Assembly: GCF_000221185.1 (NCBI RefSeq) | Contig: NC_015865.1 | Coordinates: forward strand, 1,798,001 to 1,862,000 | DNA: 64,000 nt | Origin: Thermococcus sp. 4557 | Lineage (GTDB): Archaea > Methanobacteriota_B > Thermococci > Thermococcales > Thermococcaceae | Direction of reading: 5' to 3' | Shown: one piece after another, positions 63,936 through 64,000 of the stretch | Layout of the letters: every line of letters begins with the position of its first letter | How positions within the stretch are numbered: the first letter of the stretch is position 1 | Notes under the pieces: generated by a model | Seen by the model: the letters and a program-made list of their open reading frames with translations, nothing else | Told to the model about the DNA's origin: nothing | Databases searched by the model: none | Position numbers and translations under genes: made by a program

Positions 63936-64000
63936 ATGGGCGAGAAGCAGTACCTGCTCGACAAGACCCTTGAGACATGGAAGGGGAAGAGGGTTGCCCT
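63936..64000 (+). CDS. start of a conserved protein, possibly Sm/LSm-like (truncated by window end)
   Basis: The first 21 codons are visible from ATG 63936, 5 bases after GGAGGTGAG: MGEKQYLLDKTLETWKGKRVA. A short basic-hydrophobic start like this precedes Sm-type RNA-binding domains in some Thermococcales proteins, but too little is present to decide. Confidence 0.4.
   Translation, partial: MGEKQYLLDKTLETWKGKRVA

Overview
The window is a continuous piece of a Thermococcales chromosome, most likely a GC-rich Thermococcus. Evidence: archaeal promoters (TATA boxes with GGTG-type ribosome binding sites or leaderless starts), a 5S rRNA gene standing alone, WtpABC tungstate transport, RNase P protein Rnp4, Trm56, MptE, a TrmB-family regulator, DUF234-type ATPases and C/D and H/ACA guide RNAs. 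Genes are packed tightly on both strands. No gene-free stretch exceeds about 170 bases; the larger gaps hold a guide RNA, the 5S gene or promoters. I saw no tRNA, insertion sequence, prophage or CRISPR array.

Region 1 (1-11311) is a carbohydrate or compatible-solute locus: a sugar isomerase-like gene (cut by the window edge), a PfkB sugar kinase, a GT-A glycosyltransferase resembling glycosylglycerate synthases, two Gfo/Idh/MocA oxidoreductases, a complete CUT1-type ABC importer, a TrmB-type regulator and a glycerate kinase. Three near-identical 17-bp palindromes (consensus AACCAYTTNAARTGGTT) sit at its promoters. In the two divergent pairs they lie upstream of the TATA box for one gene and on the start site of the other, which looks like a reciprocal on/off switch worked by the local regulator.

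Region 2 (11314-21392) is housekeeping and hypothetical: a radical SAM protein, a YgjP-like metalloprotease, membrane proteins, a CoA-binding protein, a Trm11/Trm-G10-like methyltransferase, a helical-repeat protein, a YjbQ protein, a small GTPase, an HD hydrolase and a DUF234 ATPase. Region 3 (21525-30270) holds wtpABC, TrmO, S-adenosylhomocysteinase, a cyclase, Rnp4, a 511-residue protein that looks like an MCM helicase without its Walker A motif, 5S rRNA, Pcm and a HAD phosphatase. Region 4 (30333-38843) has an H/ACA RNA candidate, a prepilin peptidase with a 55-residue class III pilin-like gene, two ASCH proteins, a well-formed C/D box guide RNA, lipid and tRNA modification enzymes, a lipoprotein with a dead transglutaminase-like domain, a SAM-hydrolase family protein, a VapBC pair and NadM.

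Region 5 (38840-55343) mixes transporters, acetyltransferases, a glycoside hydrolase-like membrane-anchored protein, lipoproteins of unknown role, a three-gene operon led by a DNA-binding protein, a nitrilase, a phosphatase, a nitroreductase, a metallo-beta-lactamase protein and a Mut7-C protein. Region 6 (55340-64000) is a five-gene oligopeptide/oligosaccharide ABC importer, MptE of pterin synthesis, a DUF4143-type ATPase, a Thermococcales helical protein and the start of a last gene. The most novel-looking items are the palindromic regulon of region 1, the MCM-like protein and the two guide RNAs.
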